From Casuarius casuarius (lineage: Eukaryota; Chordata; Aves; Casuariiformes; Casuariidae), in contig PTFA01000191.1 in the NCBI GenBank assembly GCA_003342895.1, positions 1,102,589-1,166,588 on the forward strand: a DNA stretch of 64,000 bases, read 5' to 3'. How positions within the stretch are numbered: position 1 is the first letter of the stretch; each line of letters starts with the position of its first letter. The position numbers were made by a program, and so were the translations under genes. Of the stretch, positions 24,701 to 39,700 are shown one piece after another. The notes below the pieces were generated by a model. The model was not told the origin of the DNA. It made no database searches and saw only the letters and a program-made list of their open reading frames with translations.

Positions 24701-27700
24701 AGAAGAAAAAAAATTAGTCCTTTTTATATCAGAGAAACATGAAAAGGCACAAATCCAATTCTGTTTTCCTTTTTAGGTCAGCTTTAATGAGCCAATAATC
24801 CTGCCAACACTTTTCTCATGCCCACACATCCTTCCTGGTGAGGTCCTCCTTTGAACTTGAAGTTAAAAGGTTCTTGAGGTTCCACTTGGAGTGGACTAAT
24901 AAAGGCATTAATAAGTCTACCCAACTTTTTGCTTCATTTGATATCAATCCATTAGAAACTGCTGTTATGAAAAAGTTCATCTGTAAATGACTGATAGGTG
25001 TTGTCGTGATCTGACAGAACTACAACAGGAAAGTTTAATATTGCATGTTTTATTTAAATTAGAGTAATTTAGATTGCATACCCCAGTAGGTGATACTCTG
25101 CTGCTCAACTTAAATAAGTTTGGGAAAGACCTCAAAGTATTTCATAGTTATGACTTGTGGCTGAGAATTCTTGCTCAATTTTTAAATTGAGGCAGCAGCT
25201 TTTGAAAGTATTTTCAGTAGATTATTTTCAAATACTACTGCATTGGGATTTCCTGAGTTGGCCGGTCATCAAAAATTCTTTCTCTTGGGAGGATAGTATT
25301 GTATGTTGGTCTCTTGTAAGTATTTTATCTTCTTTTTCTTTTTTTTTCTCCCCTTTATAAAAAANGGGGTGAGGGTATTTGTTGGGTATTGACCAACTTC
25401 TGGACATTGTTTATGGTGGTGTTCTGTTCAGATTTTAATTTTTAGACTTTTTTCATCTGTTTGCTCTCCAAAGAGCCCATTATTCCATCATATTTGCAGG
25501 TAGCATCTATCCTCTCTCTGTATGTGAGTTTTATTTTATAGGAAGGGAAATCAGTGCTTATAAAAGGCTGTATACATGACAGCACTCAAAGCTCTGGCCA
25601 CATGAGAGAAGTGTGTATAGTTGCTGTTTGTTTCGGCAGTGTCATGGTAGCTTATACCCCATACTGTTTTAATCCTTGATAGCTCTTTGAAAATCATCAG
25701 CAAGTGCAGTAATAGTAGTATTGTGGTAGAAGAGATTATTCAGATTTAAAGTTCTGCTGGGTGGGGACTATTGTTAGTTTTTATTTTGGTACAGCACCTA
25801 GCAGTATGGGAACCCAGACCTTATAGGACTTTTGAATGCTAGGCAGTATAAATAATTGCCAAGGTAACTGTAAAAACACAGGGGTTGCCAGCATGCTTGA
25901 GCCTGGTAATATTCCATTCATAGCATTATTAACTTTGAAGAATAGTGACAGTTGAACTACCCAAGATGCCAATTATTATATTGTTGATAAAATTACACAG
26001 AAAAAGCAAAGTTGCTTTGTGGGTAGATTCTCATTTGGATACCAGAGAAGGATGCAGATAGGTGTTTTAGTTGAGTTTGCAAAGGCAATGGTATCTTTTG
26101 CTCTCCGACCTGACCTTTGTTTGCATATGGAATTATTTACTGTTATTGGAAATAATGAATGATAGTAACTTATAGCTCTTAGGTATCATTTTATCATCCA
26201 GACATAAGGGGCTGGAAGATGCTGCCTTCGTCTTAAAATCCAGGATGTGTTACCAAAGGCAGATGTAGTCTACATTTCTTTTTTTGAGACTTAGCAAGTT
26301 CTATCTTTAAAAAACTTATCTTATTAGTTAGAAGTTTGTCCTTCCTACTGCTTCAGAAGGCTGCTCAGAATCCACATCTGCAGTGATGGAAAACATCTTC
26401 TAATTTTCAATCTGTTTCTTGTTTTGTCAATATTTTTTGTGTCAGTGTTGTCTTTATCAGCATTGTCCTTCAGTATAGTTCTTTCTCTTTCTGATATTTA
26501 TGCATGTATGGTGCTAAGTTTATCCAGAATAGTTCTGCTGTTTCGGAAATGGAGTTAAGGAAAAAGTATTTTGCTTTGCTGTGTTAAATATACTACAGGT
26601 GTTTTATTTGAGATGCTGTGGTATCCTGCAGCAGAAACTTGAACTTTAGGGAATGCCCCTTGTGCAAGGGATGAGATTTTTGGAAAGAGAAGAAAGTGTA
26701 ATAGACTGAAGATGGCAGAGCAACAAGGGTCACATTTGAGGAGGCAGATTGAAAGGAGAAAGAGAAGAGACTGTAGCTGCTGGAGCACACACCCTTCTGC
26801 CGTCTGGAGCAGAACCCAGTGTTCTCCCATTTCACTGTTTCTCCATTTCAGACTACAAAGTGCTCTCGTTCCTCTCCCGGGAGAGCAGGACCTACTACTT
26901 TTATTGCTTGCTTAAGAGATCCATTACTTGAGCAAAACTGAAATCTGTGACTTATGAAATGTATGGGCTGTACATGAGCTCTATGATTAATATAGTGCTA
27001 TTTCTGTTTACCCAGTCTGTATTTTAAAAAGCAGCAGCCTTCAAAATATTCACACCTTTTCTACTTACAGACATGTTGAGTCAAACACTTGGAGAATGTT
27101 TGTAGAAACAGAGTTTGGTGTCTGACTATTTATTCCCTGTGACTAATTGCAGTCAAGGTTTTTATGTGTAATAGATATAGATGTTTTTGATGTTTAGAAA
27201 GTGTGGGGTGTTTTTATATCTCTGAGAAAGATAATATACTTAATGACTTAAATGTTGCAAGTATGAGGACAAGAGTTTTCTTATTTTCTGCAAATGAAGA
27301 GATATCACATCACTTTTTGTCACTGAGTTGTTTGACTATAAATTAATAGACACTGGAACCTAGGCCATAGAGAACACATGGAGAATATATCCTCTTTCCA
27401 GTTTTGCACTGGTACATACAGTATGTTCTGAGTCAAAGATCATTTTAATTGTTCACCAGAACAAAATAATAGTGATTCATTTTGTAGTGGTCAGTGTTTT
27501 TTCCCTGGAATTGGTGGTTAATGAAGAAAACTACACCCATTTTGTTCAGACCAAAATTGTTAAAGCTGATGTGAAAGCTGCTTTGACCCATGCAGACTTC
27601 ACAATTAATTCAAAGTTGAAAAGTGTGGAGTGTTTTTAATTAATACTGGTATATCAGATCCTCTGCTAATTCTAAGTGGAGGGAACAATACATTGGAAAA

Positions 27701-30700
27701 AAGGTGAGAGGAGAGCTGTGTGTTATCTGTGACAAAAGTTTCCATCCTGCTGTAATAGTGCTTGAACAATCAGATTAAAAACTTTTATTAACTCAATTCA
27801 AATTTAAAAATTGAGTTTTATCAAGCTTTTTTAGTTGTCTGTGCAGTGCATGTTGGCCATTCAGACTAAGTTAGTGCTCGTGTAAAATACTATATTTTTA
27901 AATGTGGAGCTGGGAAGTTCCAAAATAGTCTTTTTTGAAACTGGCTAAAAGAAATCTTTTAAGCTGTTCTTTTTCCAAAGAACTTGAGATTCTCTGATTG
28001 TATGCATGCTATGAGCCAAATATTTGAGATACATTTTCATATAAACCTGCATGTTTGTTAACAAGCTATTAGAATTTGTAGGGAAATACCACCTAATAGC
28101 ATGAATATGTTTTTGAACATTCAGATGAAGGCTGGGTAATTGACTTAAGCTAAAACGTGATCACCTAGACCTTCCAGCATAGAGCAGAGCAGCATCAGAA
28201 TAGCTTCAAAATTATGGGCCTAAATTGCTCCTAGGATGTCTAACAAAAACAAGGCGTGATGTTGTCATGAGGACAAGGGATGACTGGTTTCAGGTTGCTG
28301 GGATGTAAGGTCAGGATTTTCAGAAGACACATTCGCATTTCTCTCACCTTTCTCTCTTCCCAGAATTAATGACTGATATATCACTAGAGTGCTGCCACCC
28401 CTTTAAAAAAAAAAAAATGCTTAGAAGAGAGGGCATCAAAATAAATTTCATTTCTCATCTCTAATTCATTTCAACTGCTAACTAGTGCCAAAAAGCAAAC
28501 CTTTCATCAGTGAGCTTAGCCTAAATCCAGGGGACTTTGCTGATATGCCTGACTTTGGTGTTAGGCTCTATGCAGAGGCAACTGTTGCAGGGCCTTAGAA
28601 GATAAATTGTACTGTCAGCACAGAAACTCAAAGCAGCAGCAGTAGCTTTCTGAGCTCAGACTGGAAGGGAGAGGTGCTTGTAGTGAGCTTACGCATGGCT
28701 CAGGAGGTATGAGACAACAGCCAAACTGCTGTTCTCAAGCAGAGCTGTCACAGACAGAATTCTCTGTCCCTTAGCTTCTGCTTTTGAACCTGACTGTGTT
28801 GTGCTTGAACTATTTTTATGGAGCTGACAATTGCTTTAACCTGGTGTTTCAGTTTGCGCGTTGTTGTGCTCTAACCTAATCTTCTCTTCACCTCTTCTCC
28901 ACTCACTGTCTCTTTTGTCAAGCTATATCATTTTCTATCCTGTACTCAGGAGAAAATGTTTGTGTTTCAGTACAGTATATGTTCTTACTCTCTCAAGACT
29001 GGGAAAGTAAGTATGCACTTGGTTTTTATACTACAATGAGTTAAATTTTTTTTCTAGTGCCTCCTTCCCCCCACCCCCACCCCGGCAAAAAAAAATGACA
29101 AAAAGCTGCCTTTTTGAACTTAGCAGTAGTTTACCTGTGGACTTAAATGTGATCCGTTGTATGAGGGAAAATATTTTGATTTACCGAACAGTTCTATGGG
29201 ACAATATATCTCTGGCTGAAATGAAGAACAGTACTTGAGAATTCTCTCTCCTAATACTGTATTTATTGAATCTTCTATTTTCTGCCCTGTATGTGGTACC
29301 AATTGCTTGTGTTTTGTCACAATGGTGAAGTATTGCAGTACAACAAAATTGGGTTATTTTTGTTGCAAGTACTATATGGATGTAATTAAGACTGTTCTTT
29401 TCCACTAACTGATAGTATGGATGTATTGTTAGAGGCGTGTGGGCTCAACAAGTGAGAGGGGTAAAATGAGATAAGAGCAAGATGATTGTTCAGCATACAA
29501 AGAAGCAAGTCACTGCACATTAAGTACTTACCCGTTGTCAAATGTTTCATAGCCGTCACAGCCCAGATGAATTGTCAAGGAAGACTTTAAAGCAAGGTAA
29601 GCTGGTGGATTTAAGAGTTCTTAGAAGGATCTCCCATTTATGTAGAGTATGGAGTATGTAAGTATGTACAAAGATGCTTGAGGGGAAATGATTGGACTAA
29701 TTGGTAAGGAAGTCTGGTATAACTAAGGCAGAAGTGGGGATTGATAGCCCAGTATTGTATTATAATTGACAGGTAGGGCAAAGCTGGGCTGTGAAGGGTC
29801 TTAAAGGTGAAGAACAAGTAGTTTCTGTTACTGTTTGGTGGAAGGAAGAGAACCCAGTAAAGGCACAAAAAGCATGGGTGAATGGTCTTTTGAGGCTGGC
29901 TTGTGTGCAAAAGCAGTAAGAAAAGCTACAAGACAATAGTGGCCCGGCTTGAGTTATAGTTGCTCTGGCAGAGAATTGGATTTCTGAAGTGCCAGCTGAA
30001 AGGTGTGGCTGGTATGTTTGGACCAACGATGGGCTCCATGTTACTGCCCCGAATGGCAGGAAGAGTAGTCAATGATAATGGAGAAGATTTGGAATAGGAC
30101 TAATGGGGAAGGTTTGAACAGGAAGAGAATAAGGATTCATTTTTGACCCCATGGAATTCTCCTCAAGGAGATCAGTGAGGAAGAAAGACAACTAGGACGA
30201 AAATACATCCCAGTGGAGAAGCATGTTTGAGTTACTTGTGCACACGTGGCATTTGCTTGAGTTTGTAGATAGACTTCAGTTGCAAAAGTCATAATAAAAT
30301 GAGCTACAGTTGGGCATTCTGTTGGAATGCCTCCTATCAGAGGAAGAAACAAGCAAAGCGCTAGTCAAATGAGATTTGGAGGGACCAAGACAGCCAGCAG
30401 AGGATTTCTTTTTCTCCTTCCTCTAGGAGAAGGAAAAAGGTGGGGGGGAGGATAGAGGATAGAGGGAGGTCTTCTCTCCTGGAGAGAGATGAATATTACA
30501 GATGTGTTGCATATCAGTCTTTTCCATAGCATTAAAACTGCTTTCAAACATACCTAGATACTCATCTTTCTTTTGGAGAGAACTAAGCTAGCCTTAGCAA
30601 AAAGATCTTATCTAAAGCAAGCTAAATGTAGGGTCCCTATTCAGGGTGCTGTTCCAAGGCTTTGCCTGAAATGCTTTGAAAAGCACATGTAAGACTCAGC

Positions 30701-33700
30701 TACTTAACAGGTTCTAACACCCTCTGAAATTGTTACTTTCTCTGGAAACTTTTCTACCTGTTACAGCTGGAAAGGAGAAAAAATTTTTCAGTTCATTAAC
30801 AGAATGTAACTAAGTGGGTATGCCCCTATGCATTTGCAGGGCCTGAAAATGGGACAGTTGATTAGACTGGCCTGTCTTGTTTGGATGACATTTGCTTCAC
30901 ATCCTCTGACATGAGAAGGAGGCCACAAACATGTCACAGCCATGTGGGTGGAAAGGGGAGCTAAGTTTGGGGAGCACGCATAACTGTATTTTGAATTTCT
31001 GTACTGTCTACTGCCAGTGGTGTTTTGTTAGCTAGGCAGAACTCACTCTCTGCAACACCTTCTTGAGGTGAAGAGGGATGCCTTCTCAAAATAAAACACT
31101 GCTCTTTACCGACGAGAAGTAAGCATATAACCTCTGCTGCATTGTGCAACATTCTTTGAAACAGCACCTTAGGAGCCCTGAAAAATATACTTATGTTATG
31201 TGTTTTAAAGTTGGAGCGGAGATCTCTTAATACAAAAGTAGCTCTTTGGAGTTCTGACTTGATTAGGTTGAATTAACCTTTATTTATTTTCCCATTCAAA
31301 GTAATGTACAAGTAAGCATGAACGTAATTCTCTTTTATGGTCACTGATTTTCCCCATGTATGCCTGTATCATTCAGTCTGCAAGTCTGAGCTACTTTCAG
31401 TCTTGCATTCAGGAAGTCCTCCTTTGATCTCCTGCAGGTCACTGCTTCTCTGCATGTGTATGTCACAGGAAAGTTTTCTGTGGCTTTTCTTGGGTTTTGT
31501 CATTCTTTTGAAAGTGGTTGGATTGTTCCACAAAGTGGCATGCTGCTGCCACTGGAAAATCTGTGCTCTAACTCTTCCCATCTTCCGTGTAACTTTTTTT
31601 TTTGACCCTTTTGTTGGAAGTGCCTGACATACCAAGGAGAACTTGTGCATCTGAAATGTAAGAAGAGAATGGTGTATATCTGCTGAGGTTAATTTGTAAG
31701 TGCACATTGAGTTATAAAGTAGAAATGTCCAAGATGTATAAAAATACTGAATTGCTCTGGGTTGGAATGAATTTGGTAGAAATTAGGGCTTGTTTATAAT
31801 TTCAGTCGTATCTAAAGCTTTTCTTATGCTTTTCTTATTCTAATCTGCAGTGCAAACTAGCCTTTAAAAGTGGATGCATTTGTACTTGAAAGCCATGTTC
31901 TCTTTGGAAATTAGTACAAAGATGAGCAATTTTACAGCTCCAGTGAATGAGGTTTTTTTAAATCAATCTGTACAGAAGTGAGATACCTGGGGGGAGGGGG
32001 GGGGGGGAGAGCAAAGCCCAGATAAAAGATTTTGAAATATTTGGGGTTTTGGCTGTTAAGTCATAAAAATCCTAATATATGCGTGTTTCAAATGCAGCTC
32101 AGTTTGGAAGGGAATGGTTGAAAATAATATTGATGTATCAAATAATATTGAAGTATAAATGTCTAAAAATAAGCTAAATTTAAGGGGAAGGAGAACAAAA
32201 ATTTTGTTTCTCAGTTAACAAAAGTAAAGGGAACGTGGGGATAAAAAATACAGAAATCAGTCAAGTTTTGCTTAAAGTTGATATGTGATGCAGTACAACT
32301 GTTAACACAACCTCAGTGTTTGCTCTTTTTGCTAAAATGAGGTAAAACAAAAAAATTTTACTATTCAGAAGACATTATCATGTTACTCTAAATGATTTCA
32401 AGAGAGTCTTGTTTTCTGTGTTTTTAACTCATTTTCACCTAATCATGCACAAAAAATCTTGGGACGTATACCGTAACTGCTTGATGTTTGTTCTTCCTAG
32501 ACTTTGATGACAAAGTCCATGCCAAGAGCATGGCCGTTATGTGCATCTCTTGGAGAACCAGTGATATGTTGCTTGCTAGTAACTGAAGATTGTTATAGGT
32601 GCAGCCATTGTTCAGAAATGGCATAAAAATAAAGCTAACTGGAAAAGAGGTAAAATCCAGAGATGTAGGTACTCCCCGCCCCCCACCCCACTAGCTTGGC
32701 AAAGGTTAAATCTGATGTGGAGCCCCTTTAGGCTGAAGGTGAAGTGGGGCAAATGGGTTTTAAAGAGAGTTCCCTATAGCAATGGAGTTGTGGCTTCTGA
32801 GCCAAAAATGAGGACTTCTCTTGTTTGTCTGGTCCAGCCAGCTTCTGCTTCTTTCTGGGAGGAGTGCCTGGGCCAAGCAACGTGTGCCAAGTGTCTTAGT
32901 TTGTTTAAAAAATACCGGCGGGTACCTCTAAGAGGAAAATGCAGTTAAAAAAATAAAATCACAATGTGCTTTTCTAAAATAATCTTTTAGATTGCACTGA
33001 GTGCTTGTGACAGACGATATATTTCTTTTATTGTGCAGTCTGCCAAAATACTGTTAAAATAACCCCAGCTGCTTTGTAATGTGTTTCACTATGCATTTGC
33101 AGGATAGGAGATGCTTTTTTAATTTGTTTGTTTTTCACTTAAATATTTCCACTGATTTCTGTAAGGCCAAAGCTGTAAAATGGCTTCATATTTACTATTT
33201 GAGTATTTATATTTCATGTTTTTACTTAACAGGGTGCAATATTGGTGATAACAGTTCTAAAACAAAGCAAAGGCAAGAAATGAGTTCAGAAGCTAGTTCT
33301 TCATCTAATGAAGGAAGAATTCCCTTCTCAAGGTAAATTTGCTAAAACATTTAATATTTTAATTGCTTTAATAGAATGAGAAATGCCAATAGAAAGTGTC
33401 TGAAACTCTGAATGCTTTATTTTTGCTTCAGCTAGGGTTAAGGTTTGTATTTATGTTTATCTAATATAGCAACTTAAACTTTTGTACACCTTAGAAAATA
33501 TTTGCACCAAAGCCAAGTATTGTTTTGCAGCTGTTGTTTTCTCATTTTAAGACTCAATTGACATCTCAGTGAACCACAAATTAGCGTGTACAGCTGCTCT
33601 CAGTAGGGCTACTTAGAGACCAGACAATAGAAGTTGTCAGGAAAAGGGCAGATATAAAATGTAAAGTCTTGAAGAAATAAAGTGGTGGGTTTCTTCTCGA

Positions 33701-36700
33701 TATATCTGAGATGTAAACTATCCATAACTGTATATGTATTTTTCTTGTTCTTGTAAAATATTTGATGCTGGGGTTTTTATAACATGTCATCTACCTTTCT
33801 TTCAAATTGAGTATGTTTGTTTAATGGCCTTACATTTACCTAAAGGGTGCCATTTATCCTTTAAAACAAATGAGCAAAACCCACTTTTTTTTAAAACTGC
33901 AGGACTTCCTTTTGGGTCTTTGAGAAATGTTATATTACATGTTCCTTGTATTTTTCTTTGGCATGTAACAGCAATCAAACAGTAGCAATCAAATTAGTGG
34001 TCAAGAAACAGTGGAAAATAGGATATAACACAGCCATCTCATGAAATATTAGCTTGGCTTTAGATTCTTATCTGCATGCTTATTAAAACATCACAGTAAG
34101 TGGGTTCTGCTATTATGTGGTGCCTTGTCTGAAAACTGCTATTAATGGCATTCAGGAAAATACTTTAAAGCATTTTGACAAAAATTTAATTCACTCTGCT
34201 TACACGACATCAATATCTGCTTACACGACATCAATATCTTTCTGTAGCTTTACGTTTCTATTGACGAAGTTAGTTTTGATATAGAAGACGATTCCAGATT
34301 TATAAAGAGATATCCTAACGGTTTCATTCTATATTTTGTCTTAAAATCAAATATCTTTTCTTGCTTCAAGTACAGTGAATAAAGACAAGCCTTAATAAAA
34401 TATTGATGAATGGTATGCGTGCTTTTGTTTAGGATTCACACTTCTCAAACGTTTTCTGGAACTTCCTTTGTTTCAGAGAATGTTATTCTAATAATACCTA
34501 ATGTTACCAAATGCAAGAGTGCTCTTATAGTCGAATTTTTAAATGTTAATACATTTTAGTCTATTCCTGTTGTCCTGGACTTCAGTGAGAGAAGGATTGG
34601 GCCCTTGGCAGTGATTCTATAAGCAAGTTCTTAAGTGTCCGAGTAAAATATGTATAATTAAACATGAACTATTTGGGGGGGGGGGGGAACCCTCTAAGCA
34701 TGCATTTTATTGATTGGATGTTGCACTGCTTGCTGCTAATATGTTTGGCAGCTTTTGCATTTTTCAGATGCTGTTCATATGACATGCATTTTTTGGTTTT
34801 CACTGGTCTCTTCATATTCTCACTAGATTTTAAAATCATTCCTTCCGCCTTGTAATTTCATGCCTCTCAGCTCTCCAAAGCAAGCATACTTCCTACTCTG
34901 AAACACAGTGATGCTACTTTAGAAAAAATCTTTTAATGTGGCTTAAAGTTATTTTCCTAAATGACTCGGAAATAATGCAGTCCTTTAAACAAAGTTTATT
35001 AATAACACTTGCTTTTGGGCACTTGACATCAGCTTTACAAAGAGACAAAGTAGCAAAAGTAGTATGAAGGAGTGAGAAATAGAAAACTCGAGTAGTTGCT
35101 TATTTGTGAACAGGACGCAATGAAATTTCTTAGATGCTTACATTTAAGGATTCCACTTGCTGCAGTCACTTCTTGTGCTTTATTGCTTTTACAAGTGGTC
35201 TCGAAACCCACTACTTGAGAATAAACATAACTGTGTAGTACTGCTGTGGTACTTTTTATAAATTCTTCTTTGCTCTGTTTTGTCACAGAGCTGATGAGTG
35301 ACCTCGAAAAAGACCCTGCTGGACCTAAATAAAAAAAAAATGGCTTCCTCTGATGTCCTAGAGACAATAATTATGATGTGCCAGTTAAGCCCAAACTACA
35401 GCTGAGGGATTTTACTTTAAAGCAGAGGCTTGGGCGCAAAAATGCATTTATAGCTCTTTGTCCGGCACCTCATTATGTGTGGGCCTGATTCATTAAGTAA
35501 TTGGTTTGCAGTTGTTTACATGAGTATTAAGGCTTTCTATTCAGCAGCCTTTGAGAGATACATTGTGCAAATGTTGCATGTTATGAATGCAGAATGAGGG
35601 GCAGAGGACCAGTGCTATTGGCTAAACACTGCACTCTGTTGAAAAGCAAGAGAAAGAGATTGGGTGCTGCTTTGCATAGCAATGACTTTCTTAATAAGCT
35701 TTACAGATTAATACACACAAGCTATAAAAGATGCAAAGAGATACTCTTAGCACATTTATACATGCTCATTTCACTATTATGGTACTGGAGATGGGAAGAA
35801 TTGAGTTCTTTCATATTCAGTTTTTCAGTGCATGTCTTCAGTGCATGAGACTTAATAGAATCCGATGTTTATTGTATTATAAATCATGGGGAAGTAGGCA
35901 GATCTGCAACAGTTTATTATTAAAGATTCTTTCAATGTAAATCTTTTTCTGCTATTGTATTTCCTACAGCAAAATCATTTTGTGGTTGAGTGGGGATGAA
36001 AGGCATAATGTACGAAGGAGTGAGTCTTAATAGGAAGCTGCTCTCTGAGTAAAGACCACTTGTTCCCTTTTGTTCAGAGGTGCATGCCAGAGCTTCCTCT
36101 TCTCCAGCAAATATTGTCCTGGTCTACCTTATGTAGAAAACTATCTTTTCCTGGATTAGTTTACTTCACCAAGAGAATATTTAAACTGCTGGAGATGTAA
36201 CTTTAGTTTGAAGCGTCAACATTTTGCAAAAGACAAGAGTGTGTTAAATTATATAATTACTTGGGGGAAAAGGTATCATAAGTCAGGACTGAATCTCCCT
36301 AAAAGCGGAGGCAGCATACGATGTGTGTGGCATTTTGTAGTCCTGTAGCAATAGAATCAGCCAGTGGAGGTCACTAGCTTTCTAGATAATTCTGTATTTT
36401 TGATGCGAGCAATTTATTTTTCTTTGACTTGTTTGCTCTGTCTCATTTCAAAATAATCTGAAGATTAAAGCTGTATTATAGACTGAGAACCAAATAAAAA
36501 TTTTAATTTGTCAGGACATAAACATTGCATAAAGTATTTTAAACTTTGATTAATCTGTGTTCTGGAAGTAATCCGTTCTGGTCTCTGAAGACTGTTTTTA
36601 GTCAAAAGCTGCCTTTAACAAACACAGATTTAATGATATGTAAATAAAAGTTTGTGTGTTATAATTCATCCTCTTAATTATTCTCAGAGGAACTATTTAA

Positions 36701-39700
36701 TAGTAAACTAGCTATATCTAATACGGCACTTTCATTGCTGTGTCATGATGTAAATAAGCAGGTTGACCATCAGGGGGCACTCAGACTTTGCTAAACTAAA
36801 AGCTCTCAAATTTATTCTTGCATCTCCCACCTTGTACCATTTGATACCTTTTAAAAAAAATCTTGTCTATGTTTGATTGACTTGTAAGATAAGTGTCTAT
36901 TTTGTCTGGAGCTTTAGCAAGAGATGCTAAACGTTGGGGTATGTGAATATTCAGGATGTGAATTTACTCTAGGAACTTTAAAGAAAGTTAATTAATGATT
37001 CGGAGCAATGAAAGTAATGGGAATTCAGCATACTTGTTCTAGATGATATATTTCTAGGATCCCTAGAGAGATGCACACATAAACGAGTCTATATCTGGTT
37101 GTTTTATAATTCTGCAGTACTTTTGTCAAATCACTTTAAGAATTTAGGAGTGTTTTTCTGACCTTAAAAACATGACGCATTTGTTTTGATGCCTTTATTT
37201 ATCAAATAATAATTGAAAATTACTGACAAGCTGCAGGGCATACAGCTATAAGCAGCATTGTTCTTTGCTCTTCTGCCAATTAACTAGGTCATTCTAGAGA
37301 AGTTGAACTTTGGGTTTTATGTCTTGTTTTAAAAAAAAAAAAAAAAAGTTTATGCCAGCTCTATGGCATTACTGAGAGTTGTTTTCATACTGTTTCAATG
37401 GGCATTGATCATGGAACTATCCCTAGGTGGGAAAGCTGAAATTCATGGCCTTGTAGCCCGGCAGGAGCAATGGTGAAGCCTGTGATACAGAAAATCTCCT
37501 CTGCCTTAGGTTTTATCTCTGGAATAGAAATGTGTGCAGGTTTGGCTTTTTAGAGGAAATAATACTTCCATGGTGATGTCCTCTTCAAAATTTTGAAATG
37601 CATGCTTTGCCTTTACAGTAAAGAGGAAATAGAGGTTTTATTTTATTTTTGCAGCTATACCCTGTGCTCTTCATACTTAGTTTTATCTTGGCATCTGTGG
37701 TATAGCAGGAATTTCAGTCTTTGTATATTGGCTTCTCTAGTCAAGAATATTTTTATTTCAAGGTGGTACCTAAAAAAGAAAATGGTCTTAAACGCAACGT
37801 TTTGTTACAGATCTTTGTATCCTAAAATAAAAATGATCATATTTGCAGTATAAGTACTTAATTCTAACTAAAATTGGTGAGAAGTAAAGTAATAATATTG
37901 AATTTAAGACTTGTGTTGTAAATGGAGCGATCAGTAAGTTTTGAGCTCTCCTCTTAGAGTTCATTTTTTCTGACTTCTTGAGAAATGATGCCATGATGAA
38001 TGGATTTATTATTTTACTGAATTTACAGGGTGGGGAATACTTCCGGGATGCTGCTTGATAGCAAACTATCAGCAGAAAATAATAGCCCAGGTGCCATGAG
38101 GCTTCCACAGTAATTTGCGGGGAAGCACATTCCCACATCAGGGCATGCTGCACAGCACCAATGCCTCTGTTGTGACAAAAGCTCTGAGTGGCATGGCTTG
38201 CTTATTACCAAAAGGCTTTTAGATATTTTTGAAAAATGACTTTTAAAAAAGAAGCTGCAGTTTTGCCTTCGTACTTACTGTTGGGGAGAAACATCATTTT
38301 TGATTGAGGATTACTGGGAACTACGTTGTGAAAGTGAAATCTGTTCTTCTGTGGTGTGCTGCCTCACCGACACTTTTGCAAGATAGAGGCGTGCAGACTT
38401 CAAGCTCTTTGACAAGATTAGCCAGTGTGCTTGGAGGCATACTTTATTACAGGGTATCAGTGTTCTTGAAGCTCCCATCCTTTTTTGTTTGTTTGTTTGC
38501 TTTTCTGATAAAACATGTTGGGTGTTTTTGTTTTCACTTGACAATAAAAGACAGAAGTTCAACAGGTTCTTTAGCGAAAAGATATCCATGCTAAAGTAAA
38601 CATTTTTTGTTTTTCTGTGAGCTACCTCTTTTAACTTGGCTCTTTTTTGTCTAGTATTTACCTCTTAATACGAATTTTCTTTATGGAGGAAAATATTTTT
38701 GGGGAGCTTATTCATTTCTTATTGTTGCAGTATCTTCAACACAAAAAGGCTGTTTCATCAGTAAAGGAGAGATTAAAAGGCCCTTTGAAGTTAAACTGGT
38801 TTGGATTTCTTTCTTTGTTAGAGCCTGGGTTCAGTTTGTAATTATTTTAGGGAAGAAGGCAATGTATAAATGGATATCGAAGGGTCAATACAGGGGATTA
38901 GTCGAGGCAGTGAAACTTGTGTTACTTCATCTATACTCCTAAAATACCTCCCTGGAGGTTCGGGTGGTTATTGTGTGCTCAGTATAGCAGACAATAGCTT
39001 TCATGATTGACTCTGCTGATTTCTGAATATGAACCTTCTGCAACGTGGAGGGGTTTTTTACACCTTCTCAGCCTTGACTAACACTTCAGATGTAAGTTAA
39101 GAACTTTATCCTGTGGTACAAAGCTATCTTGCAGTATTTTCCAGACTTGGTTTGGTGGAGTTGCTATTTGTGTTCTGGCCTGGCTCTGATTTCCTAGTTC
39201 CATTTTCCAGCTCTCCCCAGGCATTTCTCTATGTGCCAAAGCTTTCATGCCAAGCCTTTTCTGATACCGTTTTCAGTGTCTCTTATTCTTTAGTGGCTGT
39301 ACTCTTGCATTAATGCTTGCCACCTGATTTGCAGTACTTACAGCTCTGTGCTATTTTGCTGGTGAATTCTGCTCTTCGATACGGCAGAATAGCCCTGGGA
39401 GGATGACCCTAACAAATGGATGTTATTTGGGAGCATATAAACATCTTCTCTTTCCCCTCTCCTGTTACCATTGACCGTTTTCTTCATGGGAGGTTAGAGG
39501 GGAAGCAGGGAAGGTTTCCAGGCCTTTTTGTGGCCCTGGTGGTCCTTGTCTCCCACCACCTCTCTGCGAGCCCCTTGGCTTTCAGCTGGATCCGACAGTG
39601 CTTTGAATTGTTCAAGACAGCCAAGTGCCCACACGGCCGCCTGAGAGCTGGTGCAGTCTGCAACTGTCCTCCTTGTGCTCCAAGTTGTGCACAGTGCCTC

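Larger units (their letters stand above)
19969..33232 (+). other. Largest KIZ intron in the window, 13.3 kb
   Basis: No exon was found. It contains a 16-base G run (21230-21245), a T-then-A homopolymer junction (about 21988-22012), a possible old interspersed repeat (about 29590-30250), a second G-rich run (31989-32007) and an ambiguous base at 25365. A short direct repeat of agattttattaa occurs at 24191 and 24209. Confidence 0.75.

Noticed and set aside
12584..31120. tttaccgacgagaa shared by about 12585 and 31107
   Set aside because: An 18-base match with one mismatch is expected about once in a window this size.
32500..32590. C/D-box snoRNA (tgatga near 32503, ctga near 32583)
   Set aside because: No convincing terminal stem and a poor C-box flank; boxes this short occur by chance.
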